Below, in pieces: positions 15,423 to 15,707 of a stretch of DNA of 15,707 nt (position 1 is the first letter of the stretch; each line of letters starts with the position of its first letter). Origin of the DNA: an uncultured Prevotellaceae bacterium (lineage in GTDB: Bacteria > Bacteroidota > Bacteroidia > Bacteroidales > Bacteroidaceae). Under the pieces are notes generated by a model. The model was not told the origin of the DNA and did not search any database. It saw only the letters and a program-made list of their open reading frames with translations. Both the position numbers and the translations under genes were made by a program. The stretch covers positions 1-15,707 of the forward strand of contig CALAVF010000176.1 of the NCBI GenBank assembly GCA_937892315.1. The letters are read 5' to 3'.

Positions 15423-15707
15423 ATGACAATGACTGAATTCATGGAAAGTGATGATATAAGAACAGTTATTAAAACTAAGCTTCGTCAGAACTTTGATGGG
15501 AAGATTGTTCGGAAGGATTTGACTAAGAAGATCAAGGAAGGGGCTAATGTTCCGGTATATGTGCTGGAGTTTTTGCTCGGCCAGTATTGCTCATCTGATG
15601 ATCCGGAAATTATCGAGCAAGGTGTTGAGAATGTTAAGAGAATCCTTGCAGATAACTTTGTGCGTCCCGATGAAGCTCAGAAGATCATTTCACTATTAAG
15701 ACAAAGA
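15423..15707 (+). CDS. brxL: BrxL, BREX Lon-like protein, N-terminal part (continues beyond window)
   Basis: The frame is open from ATG 15423 to the window edge, 95 codons. RQNFDGKIVRKDLTKKIKEG, ANVPVYVLEFLLGQYCSSDD, VENVKRILADNFVRPDEAQK is the highly conserved start of BrxL (formerly the TIGR02688/Lon-related family). BrxL is an AAA+ ring protein of BREX phage defence, normally about 650-700 residues and the last gene of type I BREX. The Lon-like and AAA+ parts are not in view. GGAG at 15417-15420 is only two bases from ATG 15423 but eight from ATG 15429, so 15429 may be the true start. Its upstream partner pglZ is broken here and no TAnnTTTG promoter is visible on this strand between 15114 and 15422, so expression is doubtful. 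Confidence 0.85.
   Translation, partial: MTMTEFMESDDIRTVIKTKLRQNFDGKIVRKDLTKKIKEGANVPVYVLEFLLGQYCSSDDPEIIEQGVENVKRILADNFVRPDEAQKIISLLRQR

Noticed and set aside
1..15707. Search for tRNA, rRNA, CRISPR repeats, insertion sequences or transposases
   Set aside because: No cloverleaf, regular spaced repeats, transposase motifs or terminal inverted repeats were seen; the junction at about 15280 carries no visible target duplication.

Overview
The window looks like Bacteroidota, most likely Bacteroidales (Prevotella/Bacteroides-like). Four things point there: TAnnTTTG-type -7 promoter elements instead of sigma-70 boxes, a UpxY-family NusG paralogue beside a surface-polysaccharide locus, a BspA-type leucine-rich-repeat protein, and several OmpA-like lipid-free outer-membrane proteins ending in FAQ/KAQ signal peptides. 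I cannot name a species.

Layout. Positions 1-342 (minus) hold the N-terminal part of a secreted protein. Divergent from it is upxY (617-1177, plus). A strong bidirectional hairpin terminator (1261-1280) separates upxY from a long, tightly packed minus-strand operon read from 15113 down to 1304. In transcription order the operon encodes: a GT4-GT2 fusion glycosyltransferase; a GT2; a GT32-like transferase; a GNAT acetyltransferase; a small PglC-like phosphoglycosyl transferase; a GT4; a PglE-like sugar aminotransferase; an OmpA-like protein; a membrane-bound UDP-sugar 4,6-dehydratase; two more OmpA-like paralogues; and the BspA-like LRR protein. Internal promoter-like elements sit in front of the dehydratase (6351-6358) and the aminotransferase (8873-8880).

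How the genes could work together (inference). Dehydratase, aminotransferase and GNAT form the classic three-step route to a di-N-acetylated 2,4-diamino-6-deoxy sugar of the UDP-bacillosamine type. The PglC-like enzyme would place its phosphate on undecaprenyl phosphate, and the GT4, GT32, GT2 and fusion transferases would extend the glycan. No flippase, polymerase or ligase lies in the window. The three OmpA-like paralogues and the LRR protein would be its cell-envelope or surface partners.

Right edge. At about 15250-15290 two broken genes meet head to head. On the minus strand is the C-terminal tail of a glycosyltransferase. On the plus strand is the last ~40 codons of a PglZ-like BREX gene, followed directly by the start of brxL, which runs off the window. 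The simplest reading is a deletion (or assembly join) that fused a polysaccharide operon and a BREX phage-defence operon and removed the 5' parts, and probably the promoters, of both.
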